Of a DNA stretch of 64,000 nucleotides, positions 35,278 through 46,771 are shown in pieces. Within the stretch, counting starts at the first letter, position 1. Every line of letters starts with the position of its first letter. The notes under the pieces were generated by a model that made no database searches, was not told the DNA's origin, and saw only the letters and a program-made list of their open reading frames with translations. The stretch lies in assembly GCF_900114705.1 (NCBI RefSeq), contig NZ_FOTW01000016.1, positions 124,001 through 188,000 of the forward strand, given 5' to 3'. Source of the stretch: Rugamonas rubra. Lineage in GTDB: Bacteria; Pseudomonadota; Gammaproteobacteria; Burkholderiales; Burkholderiaceae_D. The position numbers and the translations under genes are program-made.

Positions 35278-35480
35278 TGGGTCTTAGAGTTCGGGAGACA
35301 TGGCGTGTCACTTATACACTGCGGCACAGTATATTGACTAGAAGAAAAACCCGGCGCACGCCATAACTTGTCGTCCCCAGCCTTGAAATCGCGCATGTGC
35401 GGCATACCTGAGTTTTCCTTTACTGTTAGAATTTAGGCACGACCTGCCGTCGTCGACGGCCGCCGTCCAAGGAGATTGTG

Positions 35481-37592
<2,112 letters not shown>

Positions 37593-37604
37593 GATTCTCC
37601 AAGC

Positions 37605-38117
37605 CTACTCCCAGGCCTTCACCTTGAACTGTATCGACAGGGCGCCGTACAGCCGGTCCTTGTAGCTCGGAACCAGCGCCACGTTCACGCCGACCCGCTG
37701 GTACTCGAAGCTGAGCATCGGCACCACGGCGGGGAACCAGCCGCCGTCGCGCATCTTCGGATAGCCGCTGAAGGCGCCCGCCACCACGCCCAGCCGCACC
37801 GGGCCGACGGCGACCGGCTGGTAGTAGACCCCGGCGTAGTTCGAGTAGGCGCGGTCGCTGTTGTAGAAGCGGCCGGCGGTGGCCGAGGCGACGCTGGAGA
37901 AGCGGTATTCGACGCCGATGCCGGGGTTGCTGTCGTTCAGGTTCTTGTCGCGTTGGAAATGGTAGGAATAGAAGCCGGCGTTGAGCCAGACCTGCGACAT
38001 TGGCTGGGCCTCTATGGTGTGGAACAGGTCGGCGGAATCGGCCAGCGCGGCGCCGCAGGCGGTGGTGAGCAAGAGCAGGGCGCCCAGGCGGGCGGCGGAC
38101 AGCGGGGTGGTGGGCAT
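37605..38117 (-). CDS. Outer-membrane beta-barrel-like protein of unknown function
   Basis: 170 residues with a signal peptide (LGALLLLTTACGAALA). The mature part alternates aromatic and small residues as in a small barrel: WLNAGFYSYHFQRDKNLNDS, GIGVEYRFSS, YAGVYYQPVAVGPVRLGVVAG, LSFEYQRVGVNVAL, LSIQFKVKAWE. The size and the opening SYHF resemble PagP-type lipid A palmitoyltransferases, but I cannot confirm the active site. It is convergent with fusA. Confidence 0.65.
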   Translation of the reverse strand: MPTTPLSAARLGALLLLTTACGAALADSADLFHTIEAQPMSQVWLNAGFYSYHFQRDKNLNDSNPGIGVEYRFSSVASATAGRFYNSDRAYSNYAGVYYQPVAVGPVRLGVVAGAFSGYPKMRDGGWFPAVVPMLSFEYQRVGVNVALVPSYKDRLYGALSIQFKVKAWE

Positions 38118-38327
38118 CGTCGTATCGTTTCCTGTGGATATGGCCTGAAGCGGCGCCAGCGATTATAGCCAATCGGCGCCGCCCGCGTGGCGGCCGCACC
38201 ACGGCCTGACCCGCCAAAACATTCTTTGAAGCAGCACAACTGGTGTACATTGACCATAGCAGCGGGCATGCAGTGGCGCGCGCCGGGGGGGCGCGACTGC
38301 GCCGCGCCAGCCATTGCCGGAGAGCAG

Positions 38328-40496
38328 ATGATTAGTCAGTCCAGTATTTTCGCCGCCAAGCTCCTGATCGTCGACGACCAGGAAATCAACACCAAGCTGC
38401 TCGAACACATCCTGTTGCGGGCCGGCTACAGCAACGTGCATACCGAGCTCGATTCGCGCCGCGTGGTGGCGCGCCACCAAGCCGAGCAATTCGACCTGAT
38501 TCTGCTCGACATGAACATGCCGCACATGGACGGCTTCGAGGTGCTGGCCGGGCTCAAGGCGCTCAATCCATTGGGCTATCTGCCGGTGCTGGTGGTCACC
38601 GCCGCGCCCGACCACAAGCTGCGGGCGCTCAACGCCGGCGCGCGCGACTTCGTCAGCAAGCCCTTCGACCGCATGGAGGTGCTGACGCGCATCCACAACC
38701 TGGTCGAGGTCAGGCTGCTGTACAAGGCCAGCCGCGACTACGGCGAGCAGCTGGCCCATTTCGACCCGCTGACCGGGCTGCCCAACCGCAGCCAGTTCCG
38801 CCGCCTGCTTGGCGAGGCGCTGGAGCTGGCGCGCAGCCGGGCCGCTCCGCTGGACGTGCTGATGCTCGACCTGGACCACTTCAAACAAATCAACGATCCG
38901 CTGGGCCACGCCTGCGGCGACGAGCTGCTGTGCCAACTGGCGCTGCGGCTGGCCGCCTGCCGGGGCGAACGGGCCACGCTGGGCCGCCTGGGCGGCGACG
39001 AGTTCGGCTTGATCCTGGCCGGCGGCGGCGACGGCGACGACGCCTCGGACGCGGTGGCGCTGGCGGCGCGGGTGCGCCAGGCGCTGCGCGCGCCGTTCGC
39101 GCTGGCCGGGCGCGAGGTGAATCTCAGCGTCAGCATCGGCGTGGCGAGCTTCCCAGCCGACGCCGACGACGCCGACACCATGTTGCGCTACGCCGACACG
39201 GCGCTGAGCCGGGCCAAGGAGGGCGGCCGCGACGCCTGCTGCTTCTTCACCAGCGGCATGAACGAGCGGGCCCAGCACCGGCTGGAACTGGAGACCGGGC
39301 TGCGCCGCGCCATCGAGCTGCGGCAATTCGAGTTGCACTACCAGCCCAAGGCCAGCGTCGGCGACGGCCGCGTCGGCGGCGCCGAGGCGCTGTTGCGCTG
39401 GAACCGGCCGGGCCACGGCATGGTGGCGCCGGCCGGCTTCATCCCCTTGCTGGAGGAAACCGGCCTGATCGTGCCGCTGGGCGCCTGGATCATCTTCACC
39501 GCCTGCCACCAGATCGCCGCGTGGGACCGGCAGGGCCTGGGGGCGGTGCGGGTGGCCGTCAACGTGGCCAGCCGCCAGTTCGCCAGCGGCGAGCTGGAGG
39601 CGGTGGTGGCCAACGCGCTGGCCGACAGCGGCATCGACCCCGACCTGCTCGAGCTGGAGCTGACCGAGGGGTCGCTGATGAGCGACGCGGAGGCGGCCAT
39701 CGCGACCATGCGGCGGCTCAAGGCCGGCGGCGTGCGCATCTCGATCGACGACTTCGGCACCGGCTATTCCAGCCTGGCGTACCTGAAACGTTTTCCGATC
39801 GACACATTGAAGATCGACATCGCCTTCATCCGCGAAGTCACCAGCGACGCCGGCGACGCCGCCATCGTCCTGGCCATCATCGGCATGGCGCACAGCCTGG
39901 GCCTGAGCGTGGTGGCCGAGGGCGTCGAGACGGCGGCCCAGCTGGGCTTTCTGGCGCGCCACCATTGCGACTACATCCAGGGCTACTACTTCAGCAAGCC
40001 GCTGCCGGCGGCGCAATTCGCCGAGCTGCTGCACGACCAGCGCCGCATGCCGCTGCCGGACGGCATGTCCGCGCCCCCGGCGCCGACCCTGCTGGTGGTC
40101 GACGACGATGCCGACATCCTGCTGTCGCTGCAGCGCCTGCTGCGCGGCGACGGCTACCGGGTGCTGACGGCCGGCAGCGCGGCCGACGGCTTCGCCCTGC
40201 TTGCGCAACACCCGGTGCACCTGATTCTGTGCGACCAGCGCATGCCCGACATGAGCGGCAACGACTTCCTCGACAAGGCCAAGGACATGTATCCGGACAC
40301 CTTCCGCATCGTCCTGTCGGGCCACACCGACATCGCCGCGATCATGGGGGCGATCAACCGGGGCTCGCTGTACCGCTTCTACACCAAGCCCTGGGACAAC
40401 CGCGTCCTGCGCGACAACATCCGCGCCGCCTTCCGCCACTACTGGCAGCTGCACGGCGCCCGCTTCGAGCTGCCGGCGCCGCTGCCCGGCGAATAG
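38328..40496 (+). CDS. REC-GGDEF-EAL-REC protein
   Basis: 722 residues from the ATG at 38328 (GGAG 6 bases before). An N-terminal receiver domain (phospho-acceptor Asp61 in LLDMNMPHMDG), a GGDEF domain with intact motif at 222-226, an EAL domain with EALLRW at 353 and DFGTGYSS, then a second receiver (Asp636 in LCDQRMPDMSG) at the C-terminus, form a four-domain architecture. The I-site RxxD is missing (GERA). It could both make and break c-di-GMP under two phosphorylation inputs. No cognate kinase lies next to it. Confidence 0.93.
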   Translation: MISQSSIFAAKLLIVDDQEINTKLLEHILLRAGYSNVHTELDSRRVVARHQAEQFDLILLDMNMPHMDGFEVLAGLKALNPLGYLPVLVVTAAPDHKLRALNAGARDFVSKPFDRMEVLTRIHNLVEVRLLYKASRDYGEQLAHFDPLTGLPNRSQFRRLLGEALELARSRAAPLDVLMLDLDHFKQINDPLGHACGDELLCQLALRLAACRGERATLGRLGGDEFGLILAGGGDGDDASDAVALAARVRQALRAPFALAGREVNLSVSIGVASFPADADDADTMLRYADTALSRAKEGGRDACCFFTSGMNERAQHRLELETGLRRAIELRQFELHYQPKASVGDGRVGGAEALLRWNRPGHGMVAPAGFIPLLEETGLIVPLGAWIIFTACHQIAAWDRQGLGAVRVAVNVASRQFASGELEAVVANALADSGIDPDLLELELTEGSLMSDAEAAIATMRRLKAGGVRISIDDFGTGYSSLAYLKRFPIDTLKIDIAFIREVTSDAGDAAIVLAIIGMAHSLGLSVVAEGVETAAQLGFLARHHCDYIQGYYFSKPLPAAQFAELLHDQRRMPLPDGMSAPPAPTLLVVDDDADILLSLQRLLRGDGYRVLTAGSAADGFALLAQHPVHLILCDQRMPDMSGNDFLDKAKDMYPDTFRIVLSGHTDIAAIMGAINRGSLYRFYTKPWDNRVLRDNIRAAFRHYWQLHGARFELPAPLPGE

Positions 40497-40581
40497 GGCG
40501 GCCGCACAGCCATCCGCACCAACACCTGCCGTTGACGCACAGCCACGCCCACTTCCCCGACATCCACCACCGCCACCGCCA

Positions 40582-41664
40582 CTAAACAACGATGCGCCAG
40601 CCGCGCGCGGCGAACCAGCGCATCAGCAGCCAGAACGCGCCGGTGAACACCAAGGCGAACAACAGCGAGGGCAGGAAGGGGCCGGCGAGCGGCGTCAACG
40701 GAGCGAACAGCGCCCGGTACAGCGGCGTCATCAGTCCGCTGCCCTCGAGCAGGCAGGTCGCCAGCCACGAGCCGGCATAGGCGGCGATGGCGTTGACGCC
40801 CAGGCTGCGGCCCAGCGCCGGCCAGCCGCGCTGGTCGATCAGCCAGTGCGCCGCCACCACCGCGAGCAGGCCGAAACCACCCGTCCACAGCACGAAGGAC
40901 GAGGTCCACAGCTGCTTGTTGAAAGGCAGCAGCAGCGACCAGGCGGCGCCCAGTGCCAGCGCGCCCGCCCCGGCCAACAACAGTTTTCCCATCTGGCCGC
41001 TGCGCAACCAGGCGCCGGCGCGCACGCCCAACAGCACGGTGGCCAGCGCCGGCAGGGTCGACAAGACGCCCTCGGGATCGTGCGCCAGCCCGCTGCTGGC
41101 GTCGTATTGGTAGGCCAGACGGCCGAGCAGGGCGGTGTCGACGCGGTCGGCCAGGTTCAGCCCGGGCAGCAGCGGGCCGCCCCAGGCCAGCAGCGCCCAG
41201 TAGCCGAGCAGGATGGCGCTGAAGGTGGCCCACTGGCGGCGCGCATCACGCAGGTAGATCGCCGCCAGGCCGGCGGCGCCGAAACAGATACCTATCCTTT
41301 GCAGCACGCCCATCAGGCGGAAGCCGCGTCCATCCAGCAACAACGTGGCCGCCAAGTGCAGGGCCAGGCCGAGCAGTACGATGCGCCCGCCGCGCACCAA
41401 CACGGCGCGCGCCAGCGGTCCCGGCGCGGCGCCGGCGTCCAGCGGCCGGCCCACCGCCAGCTCGATCGAGATGCCGACGATCAGCAGGAAGAAGGGGAAG
41501 ATGAAGTCGGCCGGGGTGCAGCCGTGCCACTCGGCGTGCTCCAGCCAGGTATAGACGTGGCCCCAGTCGCCGGCGTCGTTTACGACCAGCATGGCGGCGA
41601 CGGTCAGGCCGCGCAGCGCGTCGATGGAGGAGATGCGGGTCTTGCTTGCTGTTGATGCTTGCAT
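40582..41664 (-). CDS. HGSNAT/DUF5009-type membrane acyltransferase-like protein
   Basis: 360 residues, about ten hydrophobic helices. The N-terminus SIDALRGLTVAAMLVVNDAG and the block WHGCTPADFIFPFFLLIVGI match the heparan-alpha-glucosaminide N-acetyltransferase-related family, which moves acetyl groups from cytosolic acetyl-CoA to sugars across the membrane. The ATG at 41664 is preferred to a TTG at 41676. It lies 36 bp after a paralogous gene. Confidence 0.87.
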   Translation of the reverse strand: MQASTASKTRISSIDALRGLTVAAMLVVNDAGDWGHVYTWLEHAEWHGCTPADFIFPFFLLIVGISIELAVGRPLDAGAAPGPLARAVLVRGGRIVLLGLALHLAATLLLDGRGFRLMGVLQRIGICFGAAGLAAIYLRDARRQWATFSAILLGYWALLAWGGPLLPGLNLADRVDTALLGRLAYQYDASSGLAHDPEGVLSTLPALATVLLGVRAGAWLRSGQMGKLLLAGAGALALGAAWSLLLPFNKQLWTSSFVLWTGGFGLLAVVAAHWLIDQRGWPALGRSLGVNAIAAYAGSWLATCLLEGSGLMTPLYRALFAPLTPLAGPFLPSLLFALVFTGAFWLLMRWFAARGWRIVV

Positions 41665-41700
41665 AGTTGAAAACAAATCAGGTTGGAGGAAAGGGGCGCG

Positions 41701-42942
41701 CTACAGTTGCAAGCGGATCTGCAGGCGGTTCAGGCCGCGCACTACGTAGAGCACGGCGACGGCGTAGGCGAGCGACCACAACAATCCCGGCAGGCCGGCG
41801 TCTAGCACGCTGGGCAGGCCGATATGCAGGGTTTGCAGCAGCGCGTAGACGATGTAGGGAATGATGTAGGCGAGCAGGGGATTGGCCGCCGCCGGGCGCA
41901 AGAAACCGGTCCAGCCGCTCAGCTGGCGCAGGTCGATGAGCCAGTACAGCAGACCGAACAGCAGAATGCAGATCGCCGCGCTGTACAAGGCCCAACTCGG
42001 CGTGGCGTGGATCTTCGAGATGCCGAAATACGGCCGCAGCAGCCAGGCGGCGCCGGCCAGGCCCAAGGCCAGCGCGGCGGCCAGCGCGTAGCGGCGCGCG
42101 CCGGCGTTGCCGTCCAGGCGCTCGAAGAACAGCAGGCTGGTGCACACGCCGGCCAGCGCGATGGCGGTGTGGATGGCGTTTTCCGCCTGGCCGGCCAACA
42201 GGCGCGCCAGCGGCGCTGTCGCCTCGGCGTGGCCCCGAGTCAAACAGTACAGCGCGACGCAGGCGGCCAGCGCGCCCAGCAGCGGCAGCAGGCGCCCGCG
42301 CGCCAGCGTGTGGCACAGGCTGGCGTACAGATAGGCCCAGCCGATCAGGCCGAGGATGCCCCACCATTGCGGCGCCAGCCGCTCCTTGCCGTCCGGCCCG
42401 GCGCGGTAGGCCAGGGCCAGCCACAGCAACAGCGCCAGGCCGGCAAGACGCAGCGCCTTGCCCCACAGGGGATTGTCGAAGCGGTAGACGTTCCACAGCA
42501 GGATGGCGGCGGTGTAGAACAGCAGGCTCCACAGGTGGATCGAGAAGCCCATCGCCGCCTCGTTGTAGCCGGCCTCGGCGTTGACCATGAACACGCCCAG
42601 CGCCAGCAGTCCGGCGGCGCGCGCCAGCATGTGGCCTTGCAGGCGCCAGGCGCCGTCGCCGGCGGCTTGCCGCTGCGCCACGGCGAAGGGGATCGACATG
42701 CCGACGATGAACAGGAAGGCGGGGAAGACCACGTCGGGGAAGGTCATGCCGTCGAGCTCGGCGGGGGCGTGCTCCAGCCAGGCCGGCATGCCGCGCACGC
42801 CGGCCAGCGCGTTGACGAAGATCATCACCAGGATGGTCAGGCCGCGCATGGCGTCGATGGCCAGCACGCGGCGCGCCGGCAGGGCGCGCGGCGGCGCGCC
42901 GGCTTTGCGCCTCGTCCTCATCCCTGCAAAAACTGCGTCCAT
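41701..42942 (-). CDS. HGSNAT/DUF5009-type membrane acyltransferase-like protein
   Basis: 413 residues, paralog of the next gene on the strand. AIDAMRGLTILVMIFVNALAG and LDGMTFPDVVFPAFLFIVGM correspond to its N-terminal helices; multiple further helices follow. GAGGAG precedes the ATG. The two genes form an operon that faces away from a QseBC-like two-component system, with a CTTAA-type box between. Surface-glycan acetylation is a plausible role. Confidence 0.87.
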   Translation of the reverse strand: MDAVFAGMRTRRKAGAPPRALPARRVLAIDAMRGLTILVMIFVNALAGVRGMPAWLEHAPAELDGMTFPDVVFPAFLFIVGMSIPFAVAQRQAAGDGAWRLQGHMLARAAGLLALGVFMVNAEAGYNEAAMGFSIHLWSLLFYTAAILLWNVYRFDNPLWGKALRLAGLALLLWLALAYRAGPDGKERLAPQWWGILGLIGWAYLYASLCHTLARGRLLPLLGALAACVALYCLTRGHAEATAPLARLLAGQAENAIHTAIALAGVCTSLLFFERLDGNAGARRYALAAALALGLAGAAWLLRPYFGISKIHATPSWALYSAAICILLFGLLYWLIDLRQLSGWTGFLRPAAANPLLAYIIPYIVYALLQTLHIGLPSVLDAGLPGLLWSLAYAVAVLYVVRGLNRLQIRLQL

Positions 42943-43038
42943 CTCGTCTCCTCGTTGTGGCCTCTGGCGGGCCGGTTGTCTGCTATTGACCGTGGCGACG
43001 ATTGTCCATCTTCTTTCTTAATGGTAAACAAACGAAAT

Positions 43039-43054
43039 CTTAAGGTTGGCTAAA
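43039..43054. promoter_or_regulatory. Candidate PmrA/QseB-type box
   Basis: CTTAA-GGTTGG-CTAAA, one mismatch from the CTTAA-N6-CTTAA half-site pair bound by PmrA/QseB response regulators. It lies between the divergent DUF5009-like operon and the response-regulator gene. Another CTTAA begins 22 bp upstream at 43017. TTGACA at 43074 could be a -35 element. Confidence 0.4.
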
Positions 43055-43178
43055 GCCTGTCGCGTTTACGCCGTTGACAAGGCGCCAAGAAGATGCGTTC
43101 ATGGCGGCTCCGCCGGGCGAACAGGTACCGCAGCAGTACCGCAGACAACACCACACAAGAACACGAGGTCGCACTGAC

Positions 43179-43835
43179 ATGAAGATTTGCCTGGTCGAGG
43201 ACGACCTGGAACTGGGACGGGCGCTGCAATCGGCGTTGCAGGACGCCGGCCAGGAGGTGATGTGGGTGCGCCGCGAGGCCGACGCGCGGCGCTGGATCGC
43301 CAGCGACCCGTTCGACGCCGTGGTGCTCGACCTCGGCCTGCCCGACGGCAACGGCATTGAGCTGCTGCGCCACCTGCGCGCCGAGGGCCAGACCCTGCCC
43401 ATCGTCGTCATCACCGCGCGCGACAGCCTGGAGGACCGCCTAAACGGCCTCGACCGTGGCGCCGACGACTACCTGGTCAAGCCCTTCGTCGTCAGCGAGC
43501 TGCTGGCGAGGCTGCGCGCGGTGGTGCGCCGCGCCACCGGCTGGGGCGAGGCGGGCGAGCCGGTGTGGAAGATCAAGGACCTGGTGCTGGACGACCGCCG
43601 CATGGTGCTGACCCGCGCCGGCGCCACGGTGCTGCTGTCAAAGACCGAGTTCGCCCTGCTGCACGCGCTGATGCGCTACCCCGACCGCGTGCTGACCCGG
43701 CGCGAGCTGGAGTCGCGCGCGCTGCCGCACAGCGAGGGCGCGGCGCTGGACGTGCACATGTCGCACCTGCGGCAAAAGATCGGCGAGGGCTATATCCGCA
43801 CCGTGCGCGGGGTCGGCTACGTGGTCGACAAATGA
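43179..43835 (+). CDS. OmpR-family response regulator (QseB/PmrA-like)
   Basis: 218 residues. Receiver domain with Asp51 in VVLDLGLPDGNG and the Lys in VKPFVVSELLARLRA, then a winged-helix domain (TEFALLHALMRYPDRVLTRRE, GAALDVHMSHLRQKIG, IRTVRGVGYVVDK). The frame is open upstream to 43074, but the conserved receiver begins at 43179. It overlaps the sensor kinase gene by four bases. Confidence 0.93.
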   Translation: MKICLVEDDLELGRALQSALQDAGQEVMWVRREADARRWIASDPFDAVVLDLGLPDGNGIELLRHLRAEGQTLPIVVITARDSLEDRLNGLDRGADDYLVKPFVVSELLARLRAVVRRATGWGEAGEPVWKIKDLVLDDRRMVLTRAGATVLLSKTEFALLHALMRYPDRVLTRRELESRALPHSEGAALDVHMSHLRQKIGEGYIRTVRGVGYVVDK

Positions 43836-45223
43836 AGGGCCTGCCGCAGCGCTCGCTGTTCCGCCGCCTGATGCTCGGTTTCACTGCGGTGGTGCTGGCG
43901 ATCTGGCTGTGCAACCTGGCGCTCGACGTCTACGAGACGCGCACCGCCAAAAAGCGCGACATGCAGCGCGAGCTGCGCGCCAGCGCGCTGCGCATCCTGG
44001 TGCTGATGCAGACCGTCGGCCAGCACAGCCCGGAGCAGATCGTGCCGCTGGTGCGCAAGATGGAAAAGCTGCACTACGCGCTGTACACCGAGCTGGGCTG
44101 GTACGTCCCGGCCTTGCAGACCCAGGTGTGGAAGGACGGCGCGCTGATTTACAGCAGCGACGAGGCCGGCCTGCCGCCCACCTTGGCCGGCGCCGGGCCG
44201 CAGGGCCAGCCGCTCAAGGACGGCTGGGTGGTGTCGGTCGAGAGCGACGCCGCCAGCGGCGCGACGGTGCGCATGGCCACCGAGGTGATCGGCGAGTGGA
44301 TGCTGCAAACGGCCAGCATCGGCTACTACTTCGCGCCGCTGCTGTTCAGCCTGCCGTTCCTGCTGCTGCCGGCCTGGTTCATCATCCGCGTCGGCCTGCG
44401 GCCCTTGAAAACCATCGTCGGCCAGATCGAGGAGCGTTCGGCCACCGACCTGACGCCGCTGGCGCCGTCGCCCTATCAGGAGCTGGCGCCGCTGGTCGGC
44501 TCGGTCAACAGCTTGATGGAGCGCTTGAGCGAGCGCCTGGAGCGCGAGCAGGAGTTCCTGGTCGACGCCGCCCACGAGCTGAAGACGCCGCTGTCCATCA
44601 TCCAGATCAACGCCGAATCGCTGGGCAACTCGCGCACGCCGCAGCGCTTGCAGGAGGCCAGCGCCGGGCTGCACCAGGGCGTGCTGCGCGCCAGCCACAC
44701 GGTGCACCAGTTGCTCGCGCTGGCCCGCTCCGGCGCCGACCGCGACCATGCGCCGCTGCAGCGCCACGACCTGGTCGAGCTGGTCTGCGACCGGCTGGCC
44801 CTGGCCGGACAGATCGCCCGCCCCCGCGCCGTCGAGATCGAACTGCAGGCGCCGCAGGCCTGCGCGCTGCCGTTGCACCGCGAAAGCATGGCCGCGCTGC
44901 TCGACAACCTGGTCAGCAACGCCGTCAAGTATTCGCCCGACGGCGGCCGCGTCGGCGTCACGCTGACGGTGGCGCCGGGCCTGGTCGAACTGAGCGTGGC
45001 CGACCAGGGACCGGGCATTCCGGCCGGCTTGCAGCGCAAGGTGTTCGAACGCTTCTACCGCCTGCCGGACCAGGACCAGCCCGGCAGCGGCCTCGGCCTG
45101 GCCATCGCCGACCGCGCGGCGCGGCGCAACCACGGCCGCATCCAACTGTGTAACCGTGACGAAGGCGGCCTGCTGGTGACGGTGGTGTTCGCCGGCACGG
45201 CGGCGCCAAGGCCGGCGGCCTGA
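43832..45223 (+). CDS. Sensor histidine kinase (QseC-like)
   Basis: 463 residues. Two membrane helices (about 12-30 and 165-190) flank a periplasmic domain of about 130 residues, followed by a HAMP-like linker. The phospho-His is His248 in AHELKTPLSIIQIN. The N box NLVSNAVKYSPDGG, G1 DQGPGIP and G2 GSGLGLAIADRAA are intact. It pairs with the regulator gene by an ATGA overlap. The signal is unknown. Confidence 0.93.
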   Translation: MKGLPQRSLFRRLMLGFTAVVLAIWLCNLALDVYETRTAKKRDMQRELRASALRILVLMQTVGQHSPEQIVPLVRKMEKLHYALYTELGWYVPALQTQVWKDGALIYSSDEAGLPPTLAGAGPQGQPLKDGWVVSVESDAASGATVRMATEVIGEWMLQTASIGYYFAPLLFSLPFLLLPAWFIIRVGLRPLKTIVGQIEERSATDLTPLAPSPYQELAPLVGSVNSLMERLSERLEREQEFLVDAAHELKTPLSIIQINAESLGNSRTPQRLQEASAGLHQGVLRASHTVHQLLALARSGADRDHAPLQRHDLVELVCDRLALAGQIARPRAVEIELQAPQACALPLHRESMAALLDNLVSNAVKYSPDGGRVGVTLTVAPGLVELSVADQGPGIPAGLQRKVFERFYRLPDQDQPGSGLGLAIADRAARRNHGRIQLCNRDEGGLLVTVVFAGTAAPRPAA

Positions 45224-45267
45224 GCAAAGACCGGCGCCGCAGCCGACCTTGGGACAGCGGCCTGCAC

Positions 45268-45273
45268 TATAAT
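45268..45273 (+). promoter_or_regulatory. Candidate -10 box for the DUF2799 lipoprotein gene
   Basis: TATAAT, a perfect sigma-70 -10 hexamer, 44 bp before the lipoprotein start codon. No good -35 hexamer stands at the right spacing. Confidence 0.35.
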
Positions 45274-45316
45274 CGCATTTCGATAACGAAACACCAACAA
45301 CGACCACGGCCGAACC

Positions 45317-46717
45317 ATGACTTTGAACCCACGTTTTCTCAAAACCCTGGCGCTGTTGTTGCCGCTGCTGCTGGCCGGTTGCCAGACCACGATGCAGCGC
45401 ATCGCCGACTGCAAGGTGGGCGACTGGAACATGATCGGCCACAAGGACGGCGCGGCCGGCGAGAACCAGAATTTCGCCGAGCGCAAGGACTTCTGCGCCG
45501 ACTACGAGACCGACAAGGCCAAGACCGACTCGGCCGGCAACTACCTGTCCGGCTGGGTACAGGGCAACTGGGACTTCTGGTCCGGCCGGGGCGTGGCCGA
45601 CGGCCGCCTGGCCTTGCCGGTCAGCCAGTTCGAGGCGCGCCTGGCCAGCGACGAGGTACGCAAGAACAACACGCCGCTCAACCGTCCGGCCTACGAGTCC
45701 GGCTGGAACATCGGCAACGGCGAATACTGGAACGGCCTGGGCAAGCGCGACGGCACCGCCGGCCTGCCGCTGAGCAGCCAGACGGACAAGGCCCGCAACA
45801 TCGCCCAGGACAAGCAGATCCGCTTCGACGAGCCCAGCTATGCGTCCGGCTGGCAAACCGGCAACCGCACCTTCTGGCAGGACGCCGGTTTCAGCGACGC
45901 CCGCAACGGCCTGCCGGACAGCGAACTCAAGGGACGCGCCGCCAAGGCCCGCGGCGCCGGCGTGCAGGTGCTGGAGGACGCCTATCGCGGCGCCTGGAAC
46001 GCCGAACTGGTCAATTACTGGCGGAATCTGGGAACGCAGGACGCCGTGTCCGGCAAGGAATTCGGCATGCGCCGCGCCGAGGCCAAGCAAAAGGGCCTGA
46101 AGATCCTCGAGTCCGACTACCGCGCGGCGTGGGAGGAGCGGCTGGCCGTCTACTGGCGCCAGGCCGGCACCGACGACGGCTACGGCAAGCCTTTCCAGCT
46201 GGAGGAGCGCATCGCCAACGCGGCGCGCAACGGCGTGTTCGTCATCGGCCGCAGCCGCGCGTTGTACACCGAGGCCTGGGACGCGCAGAACGCGCGCTAC
46301 TGCACGGTGGAAAACGCCTTCGAGTTCGGCCGCGCCAACAGCGGCATGGCCGTCGAGGTGTGCCAGGGGCCGCTGCGCGACCGCCTGAAACACGCCTACG
46401 CCAGCGGCCAGGACTACAACAACGCGGCCGCCCGCCACGCCCGCGCCGCCGCGGACGCCAACGAGTTGCACGGCCGCCTGGACGACTTGCAGCGCCGGCT
46501 GGGCCGCCTGGAGCGGGAGATCCGCGCCGAGCTGGAGCGCAAGGACCGCGTCGTCAACGACGACACCAAGCGGCAGGACCGACGCCGCGAGCTGGACCGG
46601 CGCGACCTGATCGACGCCATCAACCACACCGAGCGCATGGCCATAGATGCCGGCCGCCAGGCCGACCGGCTCGAGCGCGAGATGCAGCGTCTGCGCCGCG
46701 AAATATTCCTGAACTAG
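45317..46717 (+). CDS. DUF2799 repeat lipoprotein with C-terminal coiled coil
   Basis: 466 residues, unusually long for a DUF2799 protein (commonly about 150-250). The lipobox is LAGC, with the lipidated Cys at residue 22. Seven related units are visible, spaced about 46-50 residues: near 35 (GDWNMIGHKDG), 82 (GNWDFWSGRGVADG), 131 (GNGEYWNGLGKRDG), 179 (GNRTFWQDAGFSDA), 228 (LVNYWRNLGTQDA), 273 (LAVYWRQAGTDDG) and 324 (NARYCTVENAFEFG). Residues 370-466 are charged and heptad-like (LDDLQRRLGRLEREIRAELE), a predicted coiled coil. It is presumably anchored in the outer membrane. Confidence 0.85.
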   Translation: MTLNPRFLKTLALLLPLLLAGCQTTMQRIADCKVGDWNMIGHKDGAAGENQNFAERKDFCADYETDKAKTDSAGNYLSGWVQGNWDFWSGRGVADGRLALPVSQFEARLASDEVRKNNTPLNRPAYESGWNIGNGEYWNGLGKRDGTAGLPLSSQTDKARNIAQDKQIRFDEPSYASGWQTGNRTFWQDAGFSDARNGLPDSELKGRAAKARGAGVQVLEDAYRGAWNAELVNYWRNLGTQDAVSGKEFGMRRAEAKQKGLKILESDYRAAWEERLAVYWRQAGTDDGYGKPFQLEERIANAARNGVFVIGRSRALYTEAWDAQNARYCTVENAFEFGRANSGMAVEVCQGPLRDRLKHAYASGQDYNNAAARHARAAADANELHGRLDDLQRRLGRLEREIRAELERKDRVVNDDTKRQDRRRELDRRDLIDAINHTERMAIDAGRQADRLEREMQRLRREIFLN

Positions 46718-46771
46718 TGCGGTGTTGAACTGGGGGCAGGGTTCGGACGGCAAATCGGCCGCAAGGGAGTA

